A DNA stretch of 64,000 nucleotides from Pseudoduganella guangdongensis. Lineage in GTDB: Bacteria > Pseudomonadota > Gammaproteobacteria > Burkholderiales > Burkholderiaceae_D. Numbering within the stretch: the first letter of the stretch is position 1; each line of letters begins with the position of its first letter. The stretch spans positions 1-64,000 of the forward strand of contig NZ_WWCJ01000008.1 of the NCBI RefSeq assembly GCF_009857475.1. Reading direction: 5' to 3'. Position numbers and translations under genes: made by a program. Below the pieces are notes generated by a model. It made no database searches and was not told where the DNA came from. It saw only the letters and a list, made by a program, of their open reading frames with translations. Below are positions 21,193-30,964 of the stretch, piece after piece.

Positions 21193-23313
21193 ATGTTTAA
21201 CAAAGTAACGAAGACCTTCCAGTACGGCCAACACACCGTGACCCTGGAAACTGGCGAAATCGCTCGCCAGGCCTCTGGCGCGGTAATGGTATCGGTGGAT
21301 GACACCGTAGTACTGGCAACCGTGGTGGCGCGCAAAGACGCAAAACCAGGCCAGGACTTCTTCCCATTGACCGTCGACTACCTCGAGAAGACCTACGCAG
21401 CGGGTAAAATCCCTGGCGGCTTCTTCAAGCGCGAAGGCCGTCCTTCTGAAAAAGAAACCCTGACTTCCCGTCTGATCGACCGTCCAATCCGCCCTCTGTT
21501 CCCAGAAGGCTACATGAATGAAGTGCAGGTGATCATTCACGTTCTGTCGGTCAACCCAGAAATCGACCCTGACATCGCTTCGATGATCGGCGCCTCCGCC
21601 GCCCTGTGCGTGTCCGGCGTGCCATTCAACGGCCCGATCGGCGCAGCCCGCGTCGGCTACAAGGATGGCCAGTACATCCTGAACCCAACCGCTTCCCAGC
21701 TCAAAGACTCCCAGATGGACCTGGTGGTTGCCGGTACCGAATCCGCCGTGCTGATGGTGGAATCCGAAGCGCAGCAACTGTCCGAAGAAATCATGCTGGG
21801 CGCCGTGGTCTACGGCCACGAGCAGATGAAGGCTGTGATCGACGCGATCCATGAACTGGTGCGCGACGGTGGCAAGCCTGAGCAAGTGTGGACCGCCCCT
21901 GCCAAGAACGAAGCCCTGATCGCTAAAGTGGCACAGTTCGCAGAAGCGAAGATCAACGCTGCTTACCAGACCAAAGACAAGCAAGCCCGTACCGACAAGC
22001 TGCGCGCCATGTCCGCTGAAGTCGCCGCCGACCTGGCCGCCGACGCAGCTGCCAACGGCGTGGATGCTCCTGACTCGGTAGAAGTCGGCAATATCCTGTT
22101 CGAAATGGAAGCCAAAGTTGTGCGCTCCCAGATCCTGCAAGGCGAGCCACGTATCGACGGCCGCGACACCAAGACCGTGCGTCCAATCTCGATCCGTTCG
22201 TCCGTGCTGCCACGTACCCACGGTTCCGCCCTGTTCACCCGCGGCGAAACCCAGGCACTGGTCGTAGCGACCCTGGGCACCGCCCGTGATTCGCAGAAGA
22301 TCGACGCGCTGATGGGCGAGTACACCGACGACTTCATGCTGCACTACAACATGCCTCCGTTCGCCACCGGCGAAACCGGCCGTGTTGGTACCCCTAAGCG
22401 CCGCGAAATCGGCCACGGCCGCCTGGCCAAGCGCGCACTGATCGCCGCACTGCCTAACCCGGAAGACTTCTCGTACTCCGTGCGCCTGGTGTCGGAAATC
22501 ACCGAATCGAACGGTTCCTCGTCGATGGCATCCGTCTGCGGCGGCTGCCTGGCACTGATGGACGCCGGCGTGCCGATGAAAGCACACGTGGCCGGTATCG
22601 CCATGGGCCTGATCAAGGAAGGCGGCCGCTTCGCCGTTCTGTCCGACATTCTGGGTGACGAAGACCACCTGGGCGACATGGACTTCAAGGTTGCTGGTAC
22701 TGCCGCTGGCATTACCGCGCTGCAGATGGACATCAAGATCCAGGGCATCACCAAGGAAATTATGCAGGTTGCACTGGCACAGGCTAAAGAAGGCCGTCAG
22801 CACATCCTGGGCGAAATGCAGAAGGCCATGCCGACTGTGAAGACCGAGCTGTCCGACTTCGCGCCACGCCTGATCACCATCAAGATCAACCCAGAGAAGA
22901 TCCGTGACGTGATCGGCAAGGGCGGCGCCGTGATCCGCGCGCTGACCGAAGAAACCGGCACCCAGATCGACATCAGCGACGACGGCATCGTCACCATCGC
23001 TTCCGTCGACGCAGCTGCCGGCCAGGAAGCCAAGCGCCGTATCGAAGAACTGACCGCTTCCGTAGAAGTGGGCAAGTCCTACGACGGCACCGTGCTGAAG
23101 CTGCTGGACTTCGGCGCCATCGTCCAGGTTATGCCTGGCAAAGACGGCCTGCTGCACATCTCGCAGATCGCCAACGAGCGTGTGAACGCCGTTGCCGACT
23201 ACCTGAAAGAAGGCCAGCAAGTGCGCGTGAAGGTCCTGGAGACCGACGAGCGCGGTCGCCTGAAACTGTCGATGAAAGCTGCTGCTGAAGAAGCTGCCGC
23301 CGCTGCACAGTAA
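21193..23313 (+). CDS. pnp: Polyribonucleotide nucleotidyltransferase (PNPase)
   Basis: 706 aa. Phosphorolytic 3'-5' exoribonuclease of the RNA degradosome. Two RNase PH domains (starting [21 protein letters not shown] and, second core, [20 protein letters not shown]), then a KH domain ([21 protein letters not shown]) and an S1 domain ([20 protein letters not shown]). The start at 21193 has a purine-rich upstream stretch (AGAGAAAGAGGGA). Codon use is highly adapted. Confidence 0.98.
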   Translation: MFNKVTKTFQYGQHTVTLETGEIARQASGAVMVSVDDTVVLATVVARKDAKPGQDFFPLTVDYLEKTYAAGKIPGGFFKREGRPSEKETLTSRLIDRPIRPLFPEGYMNEVQVIIHVLSVNPEIDPDIASMIGASAALCVSGVPFNGPIGAARVGYKDGQYILNPTASQLKDSQMDLVVAGTESAVLMVESEAQQLSEEIMLGAVVYGHEQMKAVIDAIHELVRDGGKPEQVWTAPAKNEALIAKVAQFAEAKINAAYQTKDKQARTDKLRAMSAEVAADLAADAAANGVDAPDSVEVGNILFEMEAKVVRSQILQGEPRIDGRDTKTVRPISIRSSVLPRTHGSALFTRGETQALVVATLGTARDSQKIDALMGEYTDDFMLHYNMPPFATGETGRVGTPKRREIGHGRLAKRALIAALPNPEDFSYSVRLVSEITESNGSSSMASVCGGCLALMDAGVPMKAHVAGIAMGLIKEGGRFAVLSDILGDEDHLGDMDFKVAGTAAGITALQMDIKIQGITKEIMQVALAQAKEGRQHILGEMQKAMPTVKTELSDFAPRLITIKINPEKIRDVIGKGGAVIRALTEETGTQIDISDDGIVTIASVDAAAGQEAKRRIEELTASVEVGKSYDGTVLKLLDFGAIVQVMPGKDGLLHISQIANERVNAVADYLKEGQQVRVKVLETDERGRLKLSMKAAAEEAAAAAQ

Positions 23314-23330
23314 TCAGCGCTAGCTGAAAC

Positions 23331-23368
23331 AAAAAGCCGCCAGTGCGCAACCCTGGCGGCTTTTTTAT
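23331..23368 (+). terminator. Rho-independent terminator after pnp
   Basis: The stem AAGCCGCCAG / CTGGCGGCTT with a 9-nt loop is followed by TTTTTT. Confidence 0.95.
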
Positions 23369-23505
23369 TGCGACTACGGCAAGCAAGAACCGGAGCTGCA
23401 AGCCTCAAAGTTATCAAAAGATATTACAAATTTTCAATCGTGCGCTAGCTCGGTGCTGATATAATTCCACGCGGAAACTTGCAATAATTGTAATTAAATA
23501 AGAGC

Positions 23506-26500
23506 ATGCGTAGCCTCTCGCAAATTTTATCGGAGCTGCCATTTGGGCGGCAGAACAATCGTCTCCTGCGCCTGTCGTTCCCCAATGATGATGGGCCGCG
23601 CTCCTTGCTGTTGGCCAACCGTTTGGATGCCGATGAGGGGATGTCGCGCGATTTTGAGTACACGGTGGAGGTGCTGGCCGACGATGCCAGCATTGCGCTA
23701 AAAGAGGTGCAAGGCAAGCTGGTTACTATTTCGCTGGTACGCGGCGATGGCAGCTTGCGCTACTTTAACGGCTACGTATTCGAATTCCGTCTGGTTAAGA
23801 CCGATGGCAGCGTTGCGTTTTATTCGATGGTGCTGCGGCCTTGGCTGGCTTATCTGAAGCTGCGACGCGATAACTATCTTTTCCACGGAAAGAACCTGCG
23901 CGAGCAGTCGGCAGAGGTGTTTTCCGATTACGGCACCCATCCCGACTGGAGCTGCCGCGTGCAAGGCGTTGATGAGGTCATGACCATGGCCTGCCAATTC
24001 GACGAGACCGACTACAACTATCTGCACCGGCGCTGGGAAGCGGCGGGCTGGCATTACTGGTACGAGCACGGTGAACGCGGTCACACGCTGGTGCTGTCCG
24101 ACGATAGCAAGCAGTCCCCGCCTGTCGACGGCGACAGTGCCGATGTGCGCTTCCAGCGCCATGGTGGCGCGGCTGAGGAGGACGGTATCGGCGACTGGTC
24201 GCCGGTGCGCAGCATCGTAGCCAGCAAGGTCGCGTTGTCGGCCTTTGATTTCAAGCATCCGGTCCCGAGGCATGTCGACCTGCCTACGCTGAACCAGCAG
24301 GGCGATGTGCTGGCGATGGAAAGCCATGAATATGCCGGCGCCTACGGTGTGCGCAACCGCAAGGATGCGGAAACACAGGCCTTGCTGCGTATGGAGGAAA
24401 TCGAAAGCCGTGGTAAGCATTTTGAGGCCCTGGGCAATAGCCGCTACCTGATGCCGGGCCGCTGGTTCCGCCTGTGCGAGCATTTTTCGGCGGATGCGAT
24501 TGGCGCTTCGGACGACAAAATGGCGTTCGTGGTGGTCAGCGTGCGTCATTCCGCCACCAACAACTACCTTCAGCAAAGCGAAGGGATTTCGGCATACCGC
24601 AACCAATTCACCTGCGTGCGCAAGAGCGTCCATTGGCGCCCTGGCCGCAGCTTTAACAGCGAGCCGGCGAGGATTCATGGCCCGCAAACGGCCATCGTGG
24701 TCGGCCCTTCCGGGCAGGAAATTTATACGGATGAACACGGCCGCGTGCGTGTGCAGTTCCATTGGGACCGTGTGGGGAGGCATGACGAGCAGAGCTCGGC
24801 CTGGGTTCGGGTCGCGTCCAGCTGGGCGGGCGGAAATTTCGGTGGTATTTCCTTGCCGCGCATCGGTCAGGAAGTCATTGTGCAGTGGCTGGACTCGAAT
24901 CCGGACCGGCCCATCATCACGGGGCGCGTTTACAACGGCGAAAACATGCCGCCCTGGGAGCTGCCACACCAGCATGCCCTGTCGGGTATTCGCAGCAGCG
25001 AGTTGAAGGGCGCAGGTGGGGCGGGCGGTCGTAATAATCACTTGTTGATGGACGATACCGCAGGCCAGATCCAGGCCGTGCTGTCTTCCGACCATTACCG
25101 AAGCCAGCTTAACCTGGGGTACCTGACGCGCGTGCTCGATACTTCCGGCCGCAAGGACCACCGCGGCGAAGGCTTCGAACTGCGTACCGATGGTTGGGGC
25201 GCCGTCCGCGCCGCCAAAGGCGTGCTCGTCACGGCCTGGGCCCAGCCGGTGCAGGATGCCGGTACCACGCAACAAGACAACACCGAAGGCACCGATACGC
25301 TGCGTGCAGTGCTCGACAGCGCGAGCCTGCGCAGCCAGGCGGCGGAAATGGCCACCGAGCAGCGCGGCGAACAGAAAAGCTCGCACGGTGGACTGAAAAA
25401 GCACAAGGTGCTGAGTGAGCATTCCTGGTCGCTGACCAAGCCACTGGTCTTCCTATCGGCACCGGACGGGATTGCCGCCAGCACGCCGAAGAGCATCGTG
25501 CATGCCGCGGGAGAGGATCTGGGCTGCTATGCCGCCGGCAATGTCGATATGACGTCCGGCGAGCAAATGTCCTTCAGCTCGGCCAAAGGGATTCGGCAAC
25601 ACGTTGAGCGCGGTAGCCTGGTCACCGCCATCAGCCATGGCAACCATTACCTGCACGTGCAGGACGGAAAAGTGGAAACCGTGTCGCAAAAGGGCATGGT
25701 GTTCGAAGCCAAGACGGGCGACATTGTGCTGAAGACCAAAGGCGGCAGCATTGTCTTGACCGAGGCGGGTGAGATCCTGATCAAGGGTGCCAAGGAAACC
25801 CACGAAATCGCCGGTACCCTTGAGCTTGGTGCGGCCAAGGTGGTTAACCAAGGTTCGGTGAAGTCGGCGCCGGTGACCGAATTCTGGGGAATGATGAATG
25901 TTGGTAAGTTCAGCCAGCAAGTGGTGCTGCGCGACGCGCTGAACCTTGCGGCCGGCGCGGCGGCGGGCTATGCCTACAAGATACTGGCGAAGGACGGTTC
26001 TGTGCTGCAGTCGGGAAAACTGGATGATGAAGGCAAGACGGCACGCGTGTTCACCGAAGACATGGAAGAACTGCAGGTCGAGATTGATCGCAACAACGGC
26101 AAATGGGAATTCCTGGAGGACTTCAAGCATGATCCTGAAATGGATGCCGACACGGATGATGATTTGCCGGAAAAAGTGAAGACGCCGGTTGGCGTCGGCG
26201 TTCTCGCGTCGAAGGCACAGATTCCGGTGGAGCATGCGAAGAAGCTGTTTATGCCAGACGGCGAAATCGACATCCGCGCCGAGGCGCTGACGTTGCTGGG
26301 CCAGAAGATCGGCATGCCGGCTGCCACTATCGTGCACATCCTGAAACGCAGCGATGACATGAAAGAGCTTGTTGCCGGCGTCGCTGTGGAAAAGGCGGTG
26401 CAGGTGGCACGCGAAGGCATGCTCGATTTGGTCGAGTCCAAGGTCAACCATTCCGCCGCCAAGCTGGTGGCGATGGTCACGCGCGACTGGCGTGGCGAAG

Positions 26501-26730
26501 GCGAACTTCCGCGCGACGTGTCGTCCATCTTCGAAGAGGCCGCTGCGAAACGCGCGCGCGACATGGCCAAAGTGCTGGATCGCGCCACATCTGGCTGCTT
26601 CGGGATTGATGATGAGGCCGATGCCTTGTCGTTGTCTAATTTTGACCTGTTTGAACTTGACCTGCCGCCAGCCGATTTGCGTCCCGAAGAGGATGCACCA
26701 GACTTTATCCCACCTATTCGTGAAGCATGA
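23506..26730 (+). CDS. vgrG: Type VI secretion tip protein VgrG with C-terminal extension
   Basis: 1074 aa, longer than a core VgrG of about 650. gp27/gp44-like hub domain at about 10-370 (FDETDYNYLHRRWEAAGWHYWYEH), gp5 OB-fold and spike (TDEHGRVRVQFHWDR ... SSWAGGNFGGISLPRIGQEVIVQWLDSNPDRPIITGRVYN) at about 400-500, DUF2345 beta-helix at about 640-790. An extra region of some 270 residues follows: a transthyretin-like part (GYAYKILAKDGSVLQSGKLDDEGKT) and an acidic helical tail of unknown role. A TATAAT lies at 23460 in an AT-rich upstream stretch. The next gene overlaps it by 4 nt. Confidence 0.95.
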   Translation: MRSLSQILSELPFGRQNNRLLRLSFPNDDGPRSLLLANRLDADEGMSRDFEYTVEVLADDASIALKEVQGKLVTISLVRGDGSLRYFNGYVFEFRLVKTDGSVAFYSMVLRPWLAYLKLRRDNYLFHGKNLREQSAEVFSDYGTHPDWSCRVQGVDEVMTMACQFDETDYNYLHRRWEAAGWHYWYEHGERGHTLVLSDDSKQSPPVDGDSADVRFQRHGGAAEEDGIGDWSPVRSIVASKVALSAFDFKHPVPRHVDLPTLNQQGDVLAMESHEYAGAYGVRNRKDAETQALLRMEEIESRGKHFEALGNSRYLMPGRWFRLCEHFSADAIGASDDKMAFVVVSVRHSATNNYLQQSEGISAYRNQFTCVRKSVHWRPGRSFNSEPARIHGPQTAIVVGPSGQEIYTDEHGRVRVQFHWDRVGRHDEQSSAWVRVASSWAGGNFGGISLPRIGQEVIVQWLDSNPDRPIITGRVYNGENMPPWELPHQHALSGIRSSELKGAGGAGGRNNHLLMDDTAGQIQAVLSSDHYRSQLNLGYLTRVLDTSGRKDHRGEGFELRTDGWGAVRAAKGVLVTAWAQPVQDAGTTQQDNTEGTDTLRAVLDSASLRSQAAEMATEQRGEQKSSHGGLKKHKVLSEHSWSLTKPLVFLSAPDGIAASTPKSIVHAAGEDLGCYAAGNVDMTSGEQMSFSSAKGIRQHVERGSLVTAISHGNHYLHVQDGKVETVSQKGMVFEAKTGDIVLKTKGGSIVLTEAGEILIKGAKETHEIAGTLELGAAKVVNQGSVKSAPVTEFWGMMNVGKFSQQVVLRDALNLAAGAAAGYAYKILAKDGSVLQSGKLDDEGKTARVFTEDMEELQVEIDRNNGKWEFLEDFKHDPEMDADTDDDLPEKVKTPVGVGVLASKAQIPVEHAKKLFMPDGEIDIRAEALTLLGQKIGMPAATIVHILKRSDDMKELVAGVAVEKAVQVAREGMLDLVESKVNHSAAKLVAMVTRDWRGEGELPRDVSSIFEEAAAKRARDMAKVLDRATSGCFGIDDEADALSLSNFDLFELDLPPADLRPEEDAPDFIPPIREA

Positions 26731-27281
26731 TTATGAAAAAAAACTTGATCCTGGGTTTGTTGATGTCCGTTTGCCTGGCGCAGACCGCGTTGGCCCAATC
26801 CAAGCCGACATTGCGCCAGCGTGCTGCGGCGCTGCAATGCGTTGACCGCAAGATAGAGCTGAAGGCAAGCTGCTATAAGGAGGCCGGCTACCCAGGCCTG
26901 TCCTGCACCAACCAGCGCCTGAGCATCAGCGATGGCGCCAACGGACGTGAACTCGGTGGCCAGTCGTTCAAGCCAGAGCCACTGCAAACTGGTGATGCTT
27001 ATCCCCTGATCGCCGATAAAGTTGGCGATGTCATCTGTGCTGAAACGCCAGGAAAACAGAAGGTGATCGTCGTCTCGATGTCGAACGGTGGCAATTGCAC
27101 GCAATGCGAATGGGCCGATGTTTACAGTTGGGATGGTGCCCTGATCGGTTCCAGTCGCGACAAGAAAAAGAACCCCGCAGTGGGCGAAGCGACGAAAACT
27201 GCGTTCGATAAGAAAGCGAAGAAGATAGGGCAGGGCAGCCTGTTCGATGTCTATATCGAAAGTGCGTTGAATGGCCATTGA
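26727..27281 (+). CDS. Exported cysteine-rich protein in T6SS module, unknown
   Basis: 184 aa with a signal peptide (MKKNLILGLLMSVCLAQTALAQS). The mature part has several Cys residues (LQCVDRK, ASCYKE, LSCTNQ, ICAET, GNCTQCEW), suggesting disulfides in the periplasm. Its ATG overlaps the vgrG stop (ATGA) and its 3' end overlaps the effector gene by 11 nt, so it is made with them. It could be an adaptor or an immunity protein; no family recognised. Confidence 0.8.
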   Translation: MIMKKNLILGLLMSVCLAQTALAQSKPTLRQRAAALQCVDRKIELKASCYKEAGYPGLSCTNQRLSISDGANGRELGGQSFKPEPLQTGDAYPLIADKVGDVICAETPGKQKVIVVSMSNGGNCTQCEWADVYSWDGALIGSSRDKKKNPAVGEATKTAFDKKAKKIGQGSLFDVYIESALNGH

Positions 27282-28887
27282 TTACAACGTCTTCTATACC
27301 AAGAATAAGGGCGCGGAGTATAAGGACAAGCAGGTCAAGTCGTACTCGCATTACAAGGAGCCGGTCGATCATAGTCCCGGCAGGTTGGCTGGTCATTCCC
27401 GCGTTTGGGGGGATGCGTCGCTGGCCGTGCAAAAACAGGTTATTGACAAGCTGATTGCGGCCGCCAAAGGGGCCGGCATGAACGTGCGCCGCACCGCATT
27501 GCTGCTGGCGACGGCCAAAATCGAGTCGGGCTTTAATCCTGATGCTGCTGCCGGCACTACTTCCGCCAGCAGCCTGGGCCAGTTCGTCAATAAAACGGGC
27601 AAGTTTTACGGCCTGAACGACAGCAATCGCTTCGATACGAATGCCAACGTCAAGGCTTTGCTGGCGCACTTCCTTGATAATGAGGCCTTGGCCAAAAAGC
27701 GAGGTAAGCCTGATGTCTGGTGCTACAAGTACCATCACGACGGCCCGAGCGGAAATTATGGCGGCGAGGGGCTGGCTACCGGAAAATTTTCCAAGCTGGC
27801 CGACCTGTATGAGAAGGCGCTCGATGTCGGGCACGCGCTGAGTATCGTCGACGCGTCCGGCAGTCCGATTGCCGACGCGGTCGTGAAGGTAGAGCAGAAC
27901 GGCAAATCGAAGGTCATGAAGTCCAACGAGCATGGCTTGCTGCCGACCTTCCTGGCGTCGCCGGATTTTGGCCCCTTGACCATCTTCATCCAGAAGACCA
28001 GCGAGGAGTTCAAAGAGCTCGGCCAGCTTGCGATCGATAAGTTGAACTCAAGCTGGACGATCGTTGCGCCCAAGGAGCGCATGCCAGTAAAGACCCACCT
28101 GCACGAGGACAAGGCGGCACCGGCCAAGACTCCTGGTATGCATGAGGTGAAAAAAGGCCAGACCCTCTCGGGTATCGCTCGCCTCTATGGTACAACCTAC
28201 CAGGTGCTGGCCAAGATGAACAACATCGACAAGCCGTACTTGCTGCATCCGCACCAGATGCTGAAAGTGCCGGATGGTAAGGGCAAGCCCGCGCCGGAGC
28301 AGGCCAAACCAGCGCAAGCGGCGGCCCCGGCAGCAACCGCGCCGGCAAAGCCATCCCAGGCATCGCCTGCCGCCAGCAGGCCGGTAGTGAGGGAAGATCG
28401 CAGCGCTGAATCCAAGCACCCGGAAGCAACCGTCAGCAAACCCAAGGCATCCGGCAGGATCGAGACTGCGATCGCTTATGCGATGAAGCACAAGCATCCA
28501 AAATCAATCCACTACTGCCTGAAGTATGTAAAAAGGGCGCTGGTCGCCGCTGGCTACTTCAAGTATCCCGGTTGCGAGCATGCCAAGAATTTTGGCCCGG
28601 TTCTTGCGAAGAATGGGTTCAAGAATCTGCTGGAAACCACGCCGGGAATCAATCTCAAGACTGCTCCGCACGGCTCGATTATCATTTATGCCCCGATTGA
28701 GAAGCAGACTACCAGCGCGGGCAAAGTCATCTCCGGGCACATCGAGATCAAGCACGCCGGAGGTTTCGTCAGTGACTTTAACGAAGTTGACCCGTGCTAT
28801 CGTACGGACTACTTAACTATGGTGTCTCCCGTGCACTTTAGTTATAAGGTCCGATTCGAGGTAACGGGAATTTGGTATTTGGAGTAA
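27271..28887 (+). CDS. T6SS peptidoglycan-degrading effector (transglycosylase + LysM + amidase-like)
   Basis: 538 aa, no signal peptide, as expected for a VgrG-delivered effector. Domains: lytic-transglycosylase-like at about 50-185 (LLLATAKIESGFNP with E85 as likely acid; SSLGQF); a small beta-rich carrier-like domain at 188-240; LysM at 291-333 (HEVKKGQTLSGIARLYG); a Pro/Ala linker at 335-390; a C-terminal papain-like amidase domain with C416 (HYCLKYVKRAL) and H490 in ISGHIEIKHAGGFVSDF. The combination points to hydrolysis of both glycan and peptide bonds of peptidoglycan. Start ATG 27271 overlaps the preceding gene. Confidence 0.85.
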   Translation: MAIDYNVFYTKNKGAEYKDKQVKSYSHYKEPVDHSPGRLAGHSRVWGDASLAVQKQVIDKLIAAAKGAGMNVRRTALLLATAKIESGFNPDAAAGTTSASSLGQFVNKTGKFYGLNDSNRFDTNANVKALLAHFLDNEALAKKRGKPDVWCYKYHHDGPSGNYGGEGLATGKFSKLADLYEKALDVGHALSIVDASGSPIADAVVKVEQNGKSKVMKSNEHGLLPTFLASPDFGPLTIFIQKTSEEFKELGQLAIDKLNSSWTIVAPKERMPVKTHLHEDKAAPAKTPGMHEVKKGQTLSGIARLYGTTYQVLAKMNNIDKPYLLHPHQMLKVPDGKGKPAPEQAKPAQAAAPAATAPAKPSQASPAASRPVVREDRSAESKHPEATVSKPKASGRIETAIAYAMKHKHPKSIHYCLKYVKRALVAAGYFKYPGCEHAKNFGPVLAKNGFKNLLETTPGINLKTAPHGSIIIYAPIEKQTTSAGKVISGHIEIKHAGGFVSDFNEVDPCYRTDYLTMVSPVHFSYKVRFEVTGIWYLE

Positions 28888-28889
28888 AG

Positions 28890-29348
28890 ATGCGTCGAAT
28901 GAAATTGTTGTTCAGTATGAGCTGGATGTTGGCGGCTACGTTCCAGATGACACCAGCATTTGCGGGTGATGTCTATTCGCCATTTGGCCTGAGCTGTACG
29001 CGCGGCAGCGAGCCTGGCGCTGAGGTTAAGAAAGTTAGTGACAGCCTCGATCAGCGTTTTCGCACGGTATGGGGCAAGGATTGGGCCTACCAGACACTTC
29101 CGACCAAACGCATCGATCCAAAGGCGATGGAGGAAATTGCAGCCATTGCCGGTTGTGCCGCCATCCTGGATCGCTCCGCATGTTCGAATTTCTTTGATCC
29201 CGAGTTCGGGGGCAATCTGGCCGTGTTTACTTCTTTGGGTACAAAGGCGCCGGTTCGCAAGCAATTTGATGAGGCGATTGCAGCATTGCCATCGATTGAA
29301 GCGCGAACGGCAGCCCAGTACTGTGTAAAGCTGGTCGGAAAGAAATAG
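28890..29348 (+). CDS. Candidate periplasmic immunity protein for the T6SS effector
   Basis: 152 aa with a signal peptide (MRRMKLLFSMSWMLAATFQMTPAFAG), starting 2 nt after the effector stop. The mature domain has conserved-looking Cys residues (LSCTRG, AGCAAIL, SACSNFF, QYCVKL). Position, size and periplasmic targeting fit an immunity protein that blocks a peptidoglycan hydrolase. The family was not identified, so the role is inferred from context. Confidence 0.65.
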   Translation: MRRMKLLFSMSWMLAATFQMTPAFAGDVYSPFGLSCTRGSEPGAEVKKVSDSLDQRFRTVWGKDWAYQTLPTKRIDPKAMEEIAAIAGCAAILDRSACSNFFDPEFGGNLAVFTSLGTKAPVRKQFDEAIAALPSIEARTAAQYCVKLVGKK

Positions 29349-29399
29349 TCGTGCCTACACAGCGCGGCGCAATATGTAATCGATGGGGAAGGGGTGGGA

Positions 29400-29663
29400 A
29401 TGAGTCGTCCAGTGATACGCGTTGGAGATAAGACGTCGCATGGCGGCGAGGTACTGACGGGAAGTTCTGCCTTTGTCCTTGACGGCAAGGGCGTGGCGCG
29501 CCTGGGAGATACGGTGAGTTGCCCTCTTCACCCAAGCGAAACCACTATCAACAGCGGCAGCGAGACCTATATCACCGACGGCAGGCCAACTGCCCGCGAT
29601 GGCGATACCACAGCATGCGGCGCCACGCTGATTGCCAGCCATGCCAACTACTTGATCAAGTAG
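29400..29663 (+). CDS. PAAR domain protein, T6SS spike tip
   Basis: 87 aa, a stand-alone PAAR protein. Repeated PAAR turns (IRVGDKTSHGGEVLTGS, ARLGDTVSCPLHP, ARDGDTTACGATLIAS) with the His/Cys zinc-site residues. It caps the VgrG trimer. Same strand as vgrG and the effector and last gene of the module. Confidence 0.93.
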   Translation: MSRPVIRVGDKTSHGGEVLTGSSAFVLDGKGVARLGDTVSCPLHPSETTINSGSETYITDGRPTARDGDTTACGATLIASHANYLIK

Positions 29664-29672
29664 CGCGCCACG

Positions 29673-29703
29673 CTCCCCTGAGCCCACTTAAGGGCTCAGG
29701 GGG
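29673..29703. terminator. Hairpin after PAAR gene, bordering the integron
   Basis: The stem CCCCTGAGCCC / GGGCTCAGGGG has a loop of about 7 nt. No long T-run; probably a terminator for the T6SS module. The rest of the 140-bp gap to the integrase gene shows nothing else. Confidence 0.55.
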
Positions 29704-29804
29704 GCGAACTTGAATTGCTTGGCGAAGGCCTGTCCGGAGGGAACTGTGACGATTCCTTTGTTGTCGCGATTGGTAATCCATATCTGAGCCTGGTGACTAT
29801 TGCC

Positions 29805-30809
29805 TCAACCTTGAAGCAAGTCTTGGTTCCCGCCCCTGATGTCATGCCGATCAAGCGGACTCATCACCCCACGCCCGCCACGGTTCAGCACATGGGTGTA
29901 AATCATGGTGGTGCGAACGTCTTTATGCCCGAGTATCTCCTGCACGGTCCGGATGTCGTAGCCACTTTGCAGCAGATGCGTCGCACAACTATGCCGCAAC
30001 GTATGCGGCGACACCTTCTTTTGGATCCCCGCATCGCGTGCCGCCTGCCGCACAGCCCGCTGGACCCGCTGTTCCTCCACATGGTGGCGCCGCACTTCAC
30101 CTGAGCGCGGGTCGCGCGACAGGCGCGTAGCCGGGAATACGTACTGCCATTTCCATTCCTTCTCAGCGTTGGGATATTTGCGATCCAACGCGAACGGCAG
30201 ATAAACCGCGCCATCACCTTGAGCACAATCCCGCTCGTGCTGCAATCTGGCCACTTCAAGCTGGGCCTTTAATGGCGCCAAAAGGGAGTCTGGCAGCATA
30301 GTAACCCGGTCCTTGGCACCTTTACCGTTACGGACCACGATCTGGCGATTGCCGAAATCGATATCCAGCACGCGCAAGCGGCACGCCTCCAGCACGCGCA
30401 TGCCGGTGCCATAAAGTAGGGAGGCGATGAGCCAGGTCTCACCTTTCATGTGCGCGAGCAAGCAGCGCACTTCTTCGACGGTCAGCACGGTAGGAAGGCG
30501 TTGTGGCTGCTTTGCAGCGACCACATCTTTCAGCCAGTCGACATCAACCTTCAGCACCTTCTGGTACAGGAAGAGGAGGGCGGCTTTCGCTTGCGATTGG
30601 GTGGATGCGGATACGCGTCGCTCCACTGCAAGATGGGTCAGAAAGGCTTCGATTTCTTCCTTGCCCATGTCGCGCGGATGGCGCTTTTTATGGAACAGGA
30701 TGAAGCGGCGCGCCCAGTCAACATAAGCTTCTTCGGTGCGGATGCTGTAATGCAGGGTTCGTATTGTGGCGCGAATCTGATCGAGCAACTTTGGTTGATC
30801 GGAGTTCAT
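29805..30809 (-). CDS. intI: Integron integrase (tyrosine recombinase)
   Basis: 334 aa. Catalytic set visible: R138 ([13 protein letters not shown]), H269 and R272 (SPHTLRHS), H295 (LGHKDV) and Y304 (TMIYTHVL). The extra patch special to IntI recombinases lies between the arm and box II (residues about 207-245: [21 protein letters not shown] ... [11 protein letters not shown]). This separates it from XerC/D and phage integrases. Transcribed away from the cassettes, as in most integrons. The frame is intact, so the integron may be active. No LexA box was recognised upstream. Confidence 0.97.
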   Translation of the reverse strand: MNSDQPKLLDQIRATIRTLHYSIRTEEAYVDWARRFILFHKKRHPRDMGKEEIEAFLTHLAVERRVSASTQSQAKAALLFLYQKVLKVDVDWLKDVVAAKQPQRLPTVLTVEEVRCLLAHMKGETWLIASLLYGTGMRVLEACRLRVLDIDFGNRQIVVRNGKGAKDRVTMLPDSLLAPLKAQLEVARLQHERDCAQGDGAVYLPFALDRKYPNAEKEWKWQYVFPATRLSRDPRSGEVRRHHVEEQRVQRAVRQAARDAGIQKKVSPHTLRHSCATHLLQSGYDIRTVQEILGHKDVRTTMIYTHVLNRGGRGVMSPLDRHDIRGGNQDLLQG

Positions 30810-30887
30810 GATGTGATCCTCCAGCCGTTAGGAGGTTTTATCTTCATACTGCAGCGGTGGTGCGACTTGGATCTGGATCAAAGTGGC

Positions 30888-30946
30888 GTTAGGTGTCGTG
30901 ATAAAATTTGCGAAAACGTCAATATGACGTCCACTTAACGTTGGGC
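30888..30946 (+). other. attI recombination site region
   Basis: Directly upstream of intI and before the first cassette gene. Two GTTRRRY cores: GTTAGGT (30888-30894) and GTTGGGC (30940-30946). The second is abutted by an inverted ACTTAAC box (30933-30939), and AACGTC/GACGT repeats lie between. The first cassette most likely begins inside the second core at 30941. Confidence 0.75.
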
Positions 30947-30964
30947 TGGACGGTGAAGCTAACG

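Noticed and set aside
21169..23220. 683-codon minus frame antisense to pnp
   Set aside because: Shadow of pnp; no domain and skewed composition.
23698..25422. 574-codon minus frame antisense to vgrG
   Set aside because: Shadow of vgrG; no recognisable protein features.
29805..30809. Phage or genomic-island integrase
   Set aside because: The IntI-specific patch, the adjacent attI and the many attC sites show an integron; no phage genes or tRNA attachment site nearby.
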